Virus record (IMG/VR): IMGVR_UViG_3300020478_000045
Span: 1-28,578 of that record
DNA from: a virus
Reading direction: 5' to 3' (one strand)
Length of the DNA stretch: 28,578 nucleotides
The position numbers and the translations under genes are program-made. The notes beneath the pieces are model-generated. The model was not told the origin of the DNA, searched no databases, and saw nothing but the letters and a program-made list of their open reading frames with translations. How positions within the stretch are numbered: position 1 is the first letter of the stretch; each line of letters begins with the position of its first letter. This document shows, one piece after another, positions 19,142 through 26,728 of the stretch.

Positions 19142-21498
19142 ATGGCACAAGCTCCATCTTCACAAGCCATTTCAGTATTTATTGGGATATCGTTCATTTC
19201 TATTTCATCTCCTAAGGTTATTTTATTTGTGGTAATAGTTTCGCTAATATTTTCCCTATCTTTAGAACGAATATAATACAAACTTTTCAATCCGTATTTG
19301 TATGCTGTGAGGATATCCCTCTTAACTCGATTAGAATCCAATACTTTCCCGTTTATTTTAGTGAGGTCATACCATTGATTAACACTCATCCCTTGATCAA
19401 TGAATTTCTGCAAGATAGCCATCAACTTGATATACTCTGAAGAAGTGTTATCTGGCATATCCCACGCTTTCATATAATACGATTCTTTCTCGTGGTCTGG
19501 TACTAGACTTTTTACTGTATATACTGCGGATTCAAATGTATCGTTTACTGATTGTATTGGATCGATTCCTTGTGTGGAATTCGATACTAAACTAGAGGAA
19601 GCGGTTGGTGGAATTGCTGATAAAGTCGTATTTCGCATTCCGTGTTCTGCTATCTCTTTTCTTAAATGCTCCCAATCACATAGCAATTTCATATCAGTAA
19701 TTTGATCTACATTCTTATTATACGTATCGATAGGTAGCTTACCTTCCGAATACTTACTCAAATGAAACGCTTCGCAAGGACCTCGTTCTTTTGCTAGTTT
19801 CATCGAGGCGTTGATTAGTCCATACTGAAATCTTTCTGCCCATTTGTGTGCTAATTCTGTAGCTTTAATAGTGCCGAGACGGGCTTCATTCTTTGCTAGA
19901 AAATGAGCAAAATCCGAGATGCCGATCCCCAAGAATCGATATGCTCTTGTGGGATATTCAGCCGCGTCCAATGGATATTCTTGTATGTCGATTAGATTGT
20001 CCAAGAATCGAACCATCAAATTCGTAAGAGCATCCATTCTAGTAATGTTCGCCAGCTTACCAAAATTTACACAACCCAGGATACAGAGAGAAATCATACC
20101 ATTATTTGGATCATAATCGTGTATGTTTTCTTTGTCTGTTCTTTTCAATCCCTCAAAACCCATCGGTTTAGTGGGTAAGAATATCTCTGAACATAGATTG
20201 GTCTGAGTAACTGGCTCTACAAACATCCCCTGTCTATTGATATTATCAACAAAGTGGATATAAATACGACCAGTTCCTACTCGTTCCTTAACTAGTTTAT
20301 TGAAAAGTTCTACTGCTGGTACGGTCTTTTTTCTAATATTGCGCCTATTCTCATATTGCAAGTACGCTTTCTCGAACTTTTTACTGTCGCCATAATGCTC
20401 GAACAATTCAGGTACATCTTCGGAACTAAACAAAGTAAAGTCCTCTTTCTTCATCAACCTATCAATAAAGATATCAGGAACACCAATTGAATAATCAATG
20501 AATCTGGCTCTTGTAGTATTAGAACCTTGATTGTTCTTATACTCAAGAACATCCATAATCTCCCAATTAAAAATCGGATAATTAACTACAGTAGCACCAG
20601 TCCTCAAGGAATTCTGGGTAAACTGTTTTGATACCGATTCGATTGCTTTTAGAATGGGTAATGCACCCGTGTGCTTGACTGTCCCCTGCTTAACTGGTGC
20701 CAATACACCACGGACAAGTCCCATATCAATTCCAATGCCGGCCCTCTGGCTAGTCATTAGTGATGTTGCATATTCAGTCGCAAGAATAGATTCGGCAGTA
20801 TCGCCCATCTTGATCTTGCAACAAGAACTAAACATTTTTAGCTTAGTACGTACTCCCGAAATAATCGGTGTAGGTAGACTAATCTCATCATTCTTTAATG
20901 CCGAATAAAAATCTAGAACCAGTTGCTGACGGTTCTGCTCTTCGTCTGCAAAGATAACCATAGGAATGATCATAAACGTTTCCTGTGGCATCTCTAGAAG
21001 TTTGTCTTTTCTCTTACTGTCCCTTATTAGATACTTACTACATAATTGAACAACGGAAGCATATCCGCGATTCATATCGTTACTATAGTCTAAAAAAGTT
21101 CCTAAATTTGTGATTTCATCTTCTGTATATTTCTTCAGTATATCTGGTGAGTATAGTTTACGGTCTACTCTGCTCTTAATATACTCTAAAAAATTTGTAG
21201 GATGTATGTCCTGATAGACTTCCTTTCTCATATCGGTCATCAACAAACGACCAGCAAAAATGTCGTAATCAGGCTCTTCTACAGAAATCTTTTCCGCGGC
21301 ACTTTTGATAAGCGTTTGTTGTATGTCAGCGGAGGATATCTTGTTTGTTATTTTTATGTGGGCATTAATTGCTGTTTCTGATATCGATACGTTCAGTCCA
21401 TCCGAACAATACTCCAACATTTTGTGAATCTTATCATAATTTAACGGCTCAGTGGTTCCATCTCTTTTTCTTACTACTTTCTCTTTATCTTCGGTCAT
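19138..21498 (-). CDS. nrdA: Ribonucleotide reductase large subunit (class I)
   Basis: The 786-residue protein begins with an ATP-cone ('VVRKRDGTTEPLNYDKIHKM'). Active-site elements are 'FSSCCKIKMGDT' with a redox Cys near 226, 'NLCSEIFLPT' with Cys436 and Glu438, 'SLCILGCVNF' with Cys472, the tyrosine pair in 'LKSLYYIRSKD' and a C-terminal CEDGAC pair for thioredoxin or glutaredoxin reduction. The length is normal for class Ia. It reduces NDPs to dNDPs with NrdB. It is followed directly by nrdB and preceded by the modification-type genes. Confidence 0.97.
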   Translation of the reverse strand: MTEDKEKVVRKRDGTTEPLNYDKIHKMLEYCSDGLNVSISETAINAHIKITNKISSADIQQTLIKSAAEKISVEEPDYDIFAGRLLMTDMRKEVYQDIHPTNFLEYIKSRVDRKLYSPDILKKYTEDEITNLGTFLDYSNDMNRGYASVVQLCSKYLIRDSKRKDKLLEMPQETFMIIPMVIFADEEQNRQQLVLDFYSALKNDEISLPTPIISGVRTKLKMFSSCCKIKMGDTAESILATEYATSLMTSQRAGIGIDMGLVRGVLAPVKQGTVKHTGALPILKAIESVSKQFTQNSLRTGATVVNYPIFNWEIMDVLEYKNNQGSNTTRARFIDYSIGVPDIFIDRLMKKEDFTLFSSEDVPELFEHYGDSKKFEKAYLQYENRRNIRKKTVPAVELFNKLVKERVGTGRIYIHFVDNINRQGMFVEPVTQTNLCSEIFLPTKPMGFEGLKRTDKENIHDYDPNNGMISLCILGCVNFGKLANITRMDALTNLMVRFLDNLIDIQEYPLDAAEYPTRAYRFLGIGISDFAHFLAKNEARLGTIKATELAHKWAERFQYGLINASMKLAKERGPCEAFHLSKYSEGKLPIDTYNKNVDQITDMKLLCDWEHLRKEIAEHGMRNTTLSAIPPTASSSLVSNSTQGIDPIQSVNDTFESAVYTVKSLVPDHEKESYYMKAWDMPDNTSSEYIKLMAILQKFIDQGMSVNQWYDLTKINGKVLDSNRVKRDILTAYKYGLKSLYYIRSKDRENISETITTNKITLGDEIEMNDIPINTEMACEDGACAI

Positions 21499-21557
21499 TT
21501 CTCATAGTTCCTTCAACTCAATTGTTCTTGTATTCTTAATAATTTGAATAAAACTAT

Positions 21558-22190
21558 TTATGTATTTTGATTTCTTCGTTGTTCCATAGGTTCACAAATA
21601 TAATTTAATTTGCTAACTTGATGAAAATCATATCCCATTTTTTGGGTTAACATACTAGTAATATACGTAAAATTTTTCTTCCATATTTCAATATACATCC
21701 TGGGTCTATCTTTCAAGATAGTTTGCATTGCACCTTCCAGAACATACTCTTCCCAACCCTCTACATCTATCTTAATGAAATCAATCTTTGGAAACTTATA
21801 GCTATCCAGAGTTCGTGTTTCAACCATCTGTGGATATGAATCACTCTTCCACTTAGTTTCACTTAATGTAGACATACCCGAATTGATGTCTTTTGTTGTC
21901 ATAACTGCGGTGTGCTTCTTATCTGATAATGCTATCTCGTGTAAGGTAACATTTTCTAGTCCTTCGCAATTCTTCTTATGACAGTCTATATGTTTTCTGA
22001 GAGGTTCAAAAGCAATAACCTCTTCAAAATCATTAGCAAGTCGGCTAGTCCAGATACCTACGTGTGCTCCTATATCTAGTGCCAGCTTACCCTTAGGTGC
22101 TATTTTATTATATTCTCTTACTTCAAAATTCTTACCCCAAAATTTAGCCGTATCTTCGTCTGGAACGAAAATTCCTTTTTGTTCTCTCAT
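21558..22190 (-). CDS. FkbM-family methyltransferase
   Basis: The 210-residue protein has the SAM-binding motif 'KLALDIGAHVGIWTSRLAN' and 'VIAFEPLRKHIDCHKKN', then 'VTLHEIALSDKK' and 'IDFIKIDVEGWEEYVLEGA'. These are the FkbM/Methyltransf_21 hallmarks. Known members methylate sugars or other small groups by O-methylation. It follows two glycosyltransferases and an oxygenase, so it may methylate a sugar or base they produce. Six bases separate it from the oxygenase gene. Confidence 0.9.
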   Translation of the reverse strand: MREQKGIFVPDEDTAKFWGKNFEVREYNKIAPKGKLALDIGAHVGIWTSRLANDFEEVIAFEPLRKHIDCHKKNCEGLENVTLHEIALSDKKHTAVMTTKDINSGMSTLSETKWKSDSYPQMVETRTLDSYKFPKIDFIKIDVEGWEEYVLEGAMQTILKDRPRMYIEIWKKNFTYITSMLTQKMGYDFHQVSKLNYICEPMEQRRNQNT

Positions 22191-22196
22191 TTTGAT

Positions 22197-22772
22197 TTAT
22201 TGGAAAGGTGGTCCTAAGAACCACGTTACTAGTGAATATCTAGTTCCTTTTGTTACAGGCAAAACTCTATGCTCCATATCAGAAGGAAACACAATTACTG
22301 TTCCTTGTTTATTATACTCTGGTGTAATGATCTCACATTGCTCTTTAGCATATGTAGCAAATTGAAAATCTCCACCCTCATAATCATCATTCAGGAGAAT
22401 AGTCATCGATAATTTTCTAACTCTACCTCCTATAATGGAATTATTTCCTTTATATTTTGAAGGGTGATCTCCCCTTCCGTCCCTGTGCCAATTAAAATAA
22501 TCTCCCGGTTGATAACGGGTTATTTGTATATCTTCTGCGGCTTCAATAGCATATCTCCATCCAGCACATTCATTAGCCGTCTTCATAAAGGTAAATACAT
22601 AATCCATTAACCACTGGTCTTTAACCCACGCTACGCTACTATTTCTAATATCAGGCTGGAGGGATTTTGTTTCTGCATCCATCCACTTGCCCTCACCCGC
22701 CATTCGGATTTTATCACAAGTTTTCTGATCAATAGCTTGAATAAAATAATACCATCGATTGATATTATACAC
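22197..22772 (-). CDS. 2OG-Fe(II) oxygenase (prolyl-4-hydroxylase-like)
   Basis: The 191-residue protein shows 'ITRYQPGDYFNWHRDGRGDH' with His96 and Asp98, 'KLSMTILLNDDYEGGDFQF', and 'VFPSDMEHRVLPVTKGTRYS' with His168 and Arg178, ending LVTWFLGPPF. This is the complete ligand set of P4H/PiuC-like dioxygenases. Family members hydroxylate proteins or small molecules. The substrate here is unknown; the position beside glycosyltransferases makes a hydroxyl-then-glycosylation pathway conceivable. It overlaps the upstream gene by eight bases. Confidence 0.92.
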   Translation of the reverse strand: MYNINRWYYFIQAIDQKTCDKIRMAGEGKWMDAETKSLQPDIRNSSVAWVKDQWLMDYVFTFMKTANECAGWRYAIEAAEDIQITRYQPGDYFNWHRDGRGDHPSKYKGNNSIIGGRVRKLSMTILLNDDYEGGDFQFATYAKEQCEIITPEYNKQGTVIVFPSDMEHRVLPVTKGTRYSLVTWFLGPPFQ

Positions 22773-23694
22773 GATTACCCTTCTTGTCAGTATTCGTCAG
22801 GACAAGCCCATAATTATTATCGCCTTTAGGAATCGGCTGTAACCCTTTCTTGAATTTCAGCTTGTTCTTCTTAAATGGACCATAATCGCAATAGTGGTGC
22901 CATCTCCTATATTTCCATACGATTCTGCATACATCTGGGTGCATATCCACCAGCATTTGACTCTTCTTAATCGTACCTTCAGCATTCCATCCAGTCTCTT
23001 GGAATTCTTCATTATCTGTAGCTTGTACGTGGTAGAATTCTTCCGTATTACCACCCTTTACAGTCTGATTCGCACATTTACCTTGAAGGAAATGATTGAA
23101 TTGAATTGTACAATCTCCGTCTTTGAGTATTCTTAGTGATAGGTCTGTATCTTCATTATATCGACCTCTCCATCGATGTCTTCCAGAATTCTTGATCAAA
23201 TTACAAGAGTATACTCGTGTATTTTTGACATATGGAGGATATTTCTGATTGGGTGCTATAAAGAATCGATACTGTGGTCCAGCCATCTGCACATTCTCAT
23301 ATCTATCGCAAAAATCTTCGCAAGACCGAAACAAAGCTCCGTTCTCTACTCTGTATCTGAAATTTTCGTGGAGTCTATAGAAGTCGGCAATGTTATCATC
23401 CATCACCCAATGCCACTCTGCTCCTAGAACATCTTTTGAGTGATCCCAACACCAATTTCTAGCACGACCCGGACCGTCACCATGGTTAGAAAAAGGGAGT
23501 AAAAGAAGTTTAGCATACGGCCGAAGTTTAAATTTATCAAGGGCTTTTTCATAAGGCTCTTCGTCCTGGGGTTCAATTGAAATATAGTGGTGAATCTTCA
23601 TCCGAGATAAACTCTTAGAAGTAATCATACTGTCAGCCCGTCCTTTGGATGCTATATACAAAGGATATTTGGGGTAATGTTTATTTACATCCAT
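22765..23694 (-). CDS. GT-A-type glycosyltransferase of the TAGT/GREB1 kind
   Basis: The 309-residue protein has 'YPLYIASKGRADSMITSKSL', 'HYISIEPQDEEPYEKA', 'GPGRARNWCWDHS', 'WHWVMDDNIADFYRL' with the DD metal-binding pair of GT-A enzymes, 'AGPQYRFFIAPN', 'WRGRYNEDTDLSLRILK' and 'KKSQMLVDMHPDVCRIVWKY'. These match TET/JBP-associated glycosyltransferases (related to GREB1), described in phages as DNA-base glycosylation candidates. The gene overlaps a second glycosyltransferase-like gene by ten bases and the oxygenase by eight. DNA base glycosylation is the leading hypothesis; surface glycan synthesis is the alternative. Confidence 0.78.
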   Translation of the reverse strand: MDVNKHYPKYPLYIASKGRADSMITSKSLSRMKIHHYISIEPQDEEPYEKALDKFKLRPYAKLLLLPFSNHGDGPGRARNWCWDHSKDVLGAEWHWVMDDNIADFYRLHENFRYRVENGALFRSCEDFCDRYENVQMAGPQYRFFIAPNQKYPPYVKNTRVYSCNLIKNSGRHRWRGRYNEDTDLSLRILKDGDCTIQFNHFLQGKCANQTVKGGNTEEFYHVQATDNEEFQETGWNAEGTIKKSQMLVDMHPDVCRIVWKYRRWHHYCDYGPFKKNKLKFKKGLQPIPKGDNNYGLVLTNTDKKGNRV

Positions 23695-24530
23695 TCGCTT
23701 AATGAAGTTGCCTGGGAAGGCTTATAAACCTTTTTCCAGTATTTAGTGTTTTTACGTTTACCATCTTTTTCGTAAATTTTAATCCCTTCTGGGAACTTAT
23801 GTTGTATATAGGCGAGGGCACCATAATGCTCGTCCGTCTGAAAATGATCCTTCGGTTGAACCTTGTGCATATCCGTCCATATAACTCTTGTACTCTGCAT
23901 ATCTTTTTTCAGCGATCCATTCGCATACATCCATTCTGTAGACTGCCGAGTATTGATTCCTCTTGATAGACATTCATAGATAAACAGGACATCTTCTGCT
24001 ACTCTGATAGCGGTAATATCCATATCATCCAGGTGCTGATTCAGCATTCTTCCATCAATAAAAATCATTCCAAAAACACCTTTAGTATCTACATATTCTT
24101 TGTCGGCTGGTGGAGCTTCTCCTGTGGATAAGCCCACAATTCCGATATCTTCTTCGTCTAGCCAGTCGCTAAACTTATCAAATGCAAGTAATATTTCTGC
24201 AGGAGTTGCTTCTCTCCTGCTGGTATTCATATTAGATTTGTCTGTCCAATACTTAGAGTTTCTCCTCAGTATAGTTAGGTCATCATCAGATACACAATAT
24301 TTGGTTGGACCAGCGTGTTCGTGAATAAAATGTCTCGTTCTAGCCAGCTGGTACCAATCTCCTACGATATCTTCTGGGAGTTCTAGATATTCACAATCAT
24401 AGTTATAGAGGTGGCGTTCACCAGGCTCTACGACCATAACTACTTTTTCTTGTAATGTTTTGGGAAGACTCTCAAATGTTATTTGATTGTCGGCTCTTCG
24501 TATTGTAGGAATATAGATACGGTCAATCAT
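23685..24530 (-). CDS. Second GT-A-like glycosyltransferase
   Basis: The 281-residue protein starts 'IDRIYIPTIRRADNQITFES', then 'VVMVVEPGERHLYNY' and 'YCVSDDDLTILRRNS' with an acidic D-rich motif like that of GT-A enzymes, 'DIGIVGLSTGEAPP', 'GVFGMIFIDGRML', 'AIRVAEDVLFIYECLSRGI' and a Lys-rich C-terminus. The opening phrase and DDD motif parallel the adjacent TAGT-like protein, so both may be distant relatives. It probably acts in the same pathway. The donor and acceptor are unknown. Confidence 0.7.
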   Translation of the reverse strand: MIDRIYIPTIRRADNQITFESLPKTLQEKVVMVVEPGERHLYNYDCEYLELPEDIVGDWYQLARTRHFIHEHAGPTKYCVSDDDLTILRRNSKYWTDKSNMNTSRREATPAEILLAFDKFSDWLDEEDIGIVGLSTGEAPPADKEYVDTKGVFGMIFIDGRMLNQHLDDMDITAIRVAEDVLFIYECLSRGINTRQSTEWMYANGSLKKDMQSTRVIWTDMHKVQPKDHFQTDEHYGALAYIQHKFPEGIKIYEKDGKRKNTKYWKKVYKPSQATSLSEWM

Positions 24531-24891
24531 TCTCTTCCTCCATCCAGCGGAGGAGTGAATTAGCCGTTATATCTAGTTGGGGATGCCAAGCGGTCTTGGT
24601 CTTTTCCGTGAGTCTTTGTCCGATCTTCTTTTGAAAGTCCTCGAAATCCTCTTTGTTTCTGAAGGTCATAATAACTCGACAATATGGCTCGTTCGGTTCT
24701 TGTGTGAAAGAAGGCATATTCTTCCAGTGTTTTCTCCACTCTTCGATATCCGCTTCTTCATTTATACCGTCTTCACCATCCTCCATAAAAGCACCAAGGG
24801 AAGTCGGAAGACTTTCGTCCTTGACTTCCCCTAGGTAATTGTCATATTCTGCTGACTCTTCTACTTCTACTTTTAGCTTTTTTTCACTCAT
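24523..24891 (-). CDS. Unknown protein heading the modification operon
   Basis: The 122-residue protein has an acidic first half and a conserved-looking second half: 'EEWRKHWKNMPSFTQEPNEP', 'YCRVIMTFRNKEDFEDFQKK' and 'IGQRLTEKTKTAWHPQL'. A similar block (MPEFxQE...FxxxxDxxxFxxxIGQxLTxKTKxxWHP) occurs, from memory, in phage proteins near DNA-modification genes; the link should be treated as tentative. It is first behind the early promoter at 24923-24951 and overlaps the second glycosyltransferase gene by eight bases. Confidence 0.65.
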   Translation of the reverse strand: MSEKKLKVEVEESAEYDNYLGEVKDESLPTSLGAFMEDGEDGINEEADIEEWRKHWKNMPSFTQEPNEPYCRVIMTFRNKEDFEDFQKKIGQRLTEKTKTAWHPQLDITANSLLRWMEEEND

Positions 24892-24922
24892 AATTAAATA
24901 CCTTTTTCAATTAATTTTCACC

Positions 24923-24951
24923 ATTATACATTAAACTAAAGTCTTTGTCAA
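24923..24951 (-). promoter_or_regulatory. Consensus early promoter of the modification/nrd operon
   Basis: AAAAAAAGAC, TTGACA (24951-24946), a 17-base spacer and TATAAT (24928-24923) on the minus strand. It drives the set from 24891 down toward nrdA and nrdB, which have no obvious promoter of their own. Confidence 0.92.
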
Positions 24952-24960
24952 GTCTTTTTT

Positions 24961-25035
24961 TGGCAGATCATATAGGATTTGAACCCATACTTTTGGTTTT
25001 GGAGACCAACGTGCTACCATTAACACTAATGATCT
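24961..25035 (-). tRNA. tRNA-Trp (CCA)
   Basis: Acceptor AGATCAT/ATGATCT, anticodon stem TTGGT/ACCAA around loop CTCCAAA (anticodon CCA), T-loop TTCAAAT, discriminator G as usual for tRNA-Trp, and encoded 3' CCA. It ends just upstream of the promoter at 24923-24951. Confidence 0.95.
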
Positions 25036-25041
25036 GTATGG

Positions 25042-25112
25042 AGGTGGTGAACGGGTTGTTTTTATCTAAGGCGGTCACATCCCCTGACCGCTTACTTGGT
25101 TTATCACCACCT
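25042..25112 (-). ncRNA. Small structured RNA between tRNA-Trp and tRNA-Cys
   Basis: AGGTGGTGA (minus 25112-25104) pairs with TCACCACCT (25050-25042) in a 9-bp helix. Inside, GCGGTCA, a seven-base loop and TGACCGC form a 7-bp hairpin (25091-25071). The rest is single-stranded. It has no tRNA D- or T-arm. T4 carries two small stable RNAs (C and D) in its tRNA cluster, and this could be an analogous species or a processing spacer. Confidence 0.5.
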
Positions 25113-25118
25113 TGCCTC

Positions 25119-25193
25119 TGGAGTGACTGGTCGGATTCGAACCGACGTAAATGGTTTTGCAGACCACTACCTAAGCCACTCGGTCACAGTCAC
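25119..25193 (-). tRNA. tRNA-Cys (GCA)
   Basis: Acceptor GTGACTG/CAGTCAC, anticodon stem GTGGT/ACCAT around loop CTGCAAA (GCA), T-loop TTCGAAT, discriminator T and encoded CCA. Its first bases overlap the stop codon of the lysozyme gene (ATG-TGA, tRNA 5' G at 25193), so processing would trim the end of that message. Confidence 0.95.
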
Positions 25194-25867
25194 ATTAATT
25201 GTGAATAATACTTTCCTTTGTCCCAGATTGCTTTTTCGTGTGCCCTTCGGACAATAAGTCCTTTGTTGTGTCTTCCACCAGCACATACAAATCCTTTTCT
25301 GGGATCAAATGCTTGTATTTTAAACTCTTCGATATCTCCGGCATTTAACGCCTTTAAGGCTGCCGAAGTTCTAAAAGCATATGGTCCTATGTTATACACC
25401 AGGGAAACTAAAGCATTCCTCTGGTGCTGATTAAGTTTAATTTTAACGTGTTGGTCAACGACTTTGTTACTAAGCCTAAGTTCGTGTATCATAATCTGTT
25501 CGGCTTCTTCCACAGTATGTTTCTTAAAGTGTTTAGCCCGTGTACCATATCCTTTTGCTATATAACCGTAATCTTTATAGCTGACCAATTTTGCTTTTCC
25601 ATTCGCTAGTGGATGATTCTCAATGCTCTTAATAAAAGCAGTTAGATTCTCATCGGGTCGCCAATGCTCCCCCGAATTTATAGGTTTATAAGTTAGAATA
25701 GCTTTATTTTCCGCTACGGTATTTTTGCTTTTTAGTTCTTCTCTAGCTTTGACCAGTTTCGGTTTATTATCTGGTTCAGGACATACAGTCCCTGCCCAGA
25801 CAAGTACCGATACGACCAGAAAGACCGTAGGTAATAAAAGTGGAATAAAAGTTATTTTGTGTATCAT
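25190..25867 (-). CDS. GH24-like lysozyme with N-terminal membrane anchor
   Basis: The 225-residue protein begins with a hydrophobic segment (FIPLLLPTVFLVVSVLVWAG), which may serve as a signal-arrest-release or membrane anchor. The catalytic part resembles T4-type/GH24 lysozymes: 'IKSIENHPLANG' with a candidate Glu83, 'VSYKDYGYIAKGYGT' with Asp99, 'HQRNALVSLVYNIGPYAF', 'LKALNAGDIEEF' and 'GLIVRRAHEKAIW'. The third catalytic position, usually Thr in TIGYG, appears to be Ala104. It would cut peptidoglycan glycan strands and complement the M15 peptidase at 13981. A TATAAATA element lies upstream at 26177. Confidence 0.82.
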   Translation of the reverse strand: MIHKITFIPLLLPTVFLVVSVLVWAGTVCPEPDNKPKLVKAREELKSKNTVAENKAILTYKPINSGEHWRPDENLTAFIKSIENHPLANGKAKLVSYKDYGYIAKGYGTRAKHFKKHTVEEAEQIMIHELRLSNKVVDQHVKIKLNQHQRNALVSLVYNIGPYAFRTSAALKALNAGDIEEFKIQAFDPRKGFVCAGGRHNKGLIVRRAHEKAIWDKGKYYSQLM

Positions 25868-25894
25868 AAATTCTTCCTAGTAAAAAATCATATA

Positions 25895-26029
25895 TCACCC
25901 GAATATTGAGATAAAACAATCCACGGTATTCGTAACAATAGACAGATGTTTTTTCACTTGGTTCTTTTTATCGTGTTTCCATATTCCTCTAGAATGTATA
26001 TTATATATTCGAGAAGATGCCGTGAACAT
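25895..26029 (-). CDS. Possible 44-residue protein
   Basis: From ATG 26029: MFTASSRIYNIHSRGIWKHD, then 'KKNQVKKHLSIVTNTVDCF' and ISIFG. GGGA lies very close to the ATG, a poor spacing. The composition is basic and plausible for a phage peptide, but other frames of this segment also look protein-like, so this is uncertain. Confidence 0.35.
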   Translation of the reverse strand: MFTASSRIYNIHSRGIWKHDKKNQVKKHLSIVTNTVDCFISIFG

Positions 26030-26070
26030 CTTCCCACTTATAGTTCTGAATTATATAAAAGGGATAAACC

Positions 26071-26109
26071 CTACCAGGATAGGCAGAGTGCTTTTTCGTA
26101 GAATTTCAT
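26071..26109 (-). CDS. 12-residue leader-peptide-like ORF
   Basis: AAAGGAG six bases before ATG 26109 gives MKFYEKALCLSW and a stop. The ribosome site is among the best in the window, though the peptide is very short. It may be a translated leader of the lysozyme message or the remains of a longer gene. Confidence 0.35.
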   Translation of the reverse strand: MKFYEKALCLSW

Positions 26110-26176
26110 TGCAAGCTCCTTTGCGATAATTAGGTTAATCCATAACAAAAATAGACGGAAAGGGTGAATGTGAAGA

Positions 26177-26184
26177 TATTTATA
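26177..26184 (-). promoter_or_regulatory. T4-type late promoter element upstream of the lysozyme
   Basis: Exact TATAAATA on the minus strand, about 310 bases before the lysozyme ATG and just after the deoxyribonucleotidase stop. A late promoter is expected for an endolysin. The long leader it implies is the region at 25868-26176. Confidence 0.5.
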
Positions 26185-26197
26185 ACACAATCACCCT

Positions 26198-26728
26198 TTA
26201 TGCAGTCGCCAAAGCATCATTAATGCTTCTTTTCAAGTCTTCCAGACTGTTCTCATTAGCCTGGTAGAGAATACCAATTCCGCCTTTTTCGTTCCAGGCG
26301 GCTATATTTTTAGGCTTATCATCGATCAAAATGTTGGGAGATCCGTCTTCCTCCGTCGCATATTTGTCTTTCCGAACCACGAAAACTACGTTCTCGCTTC
26401 GATCCGGGAGGAGTCCGTGCCTTTCCAGCCAGACTCGTTTCCAATGGGAGGAATTCTTCCGATCGCCTCGTAGAGGAGTGGAACAAATTCCGTATTCTAC
26501 AGAGTCCAGTCTATCCGCTATCTCTCTCACATACTCTACCAATTCGGCACTAGTAGGAAAGATAGGAAGCGTATTAAAGAAATCATCAGACGCCTCAGCA
26601 ATTTCCCAAACACTTTTGTCGATATCGACTTCTTTCCAATGGGAAACTCCGTGTCTCGTTTCTATAGCTCCGAAGAAGTCAGCAATGACTCCATCCATAT
26701 CTAAGTAAATTTTCATAGGACCCTTCAT
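26198..26728 (-). CDS. 5'(3')-deoxyribonucleotidase-like HAD hydrolase
   Basis: The 176-residue protein has the HAD motif I 'IYLDMDGVIADF' (Asp10, Asp12), a cap with 'FNTLPIFPTSAELVEYV', motif II near 'YGICSTPL', and motif IV 'ILIDDKPKNIAAWNEKGG'. This is the layout of NT5C-type deoxynucleotidases (PF06941), which dephosphorylate deoxynucleoside monophosphates and tune nucleotide pools. ATG at 26728 overlaps the upstream stop as ATGA; ATG at 26716 with AAGGG just before is an equally good start. Confidence 0.88.
   Translation of the reverse strand: MKGPMKIYLDMDGVIADFFGAIETRHGVSHWKEVDIDKSVWEIAEASDDFFNTLPIFPTSAELVEYVREIADRLDSVEYGICSTPLRGDRKNSSHWKRVWLERHGLLPDRSENVVFVVRKDKYATEEDGSPNILIDDKPKNIAAWNEKGGIGILYQANENSLEDLKRSINDALATA

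Larger units (their letters stand above)
25868..26197 (-). other. 330-base region with only tiny ORFs upstream of the lysozyme
   Basis: No ORF of ordinary length is present. On the minus strand it holds, in order, a TATAAATA element, a 12-codon ORF with a strong ribosome site and a 44-codon ORF with a weak one. Short protein-like stretches appear in the other two frames, so a decayed gene is also possible. Confidence 0.5.

Noticed and set aside
20259-20266. TATAAATA on the plus strand inside nrdA
   Set aside because: No plus-strand gene follows; a chance match within coding sequence.
26331-26708. 125-codon plus-strand ORF
   Set aside because: It is the reverse complement of the HAD-type deoxyribonucleotidase, whose catalytic motifs are clear.
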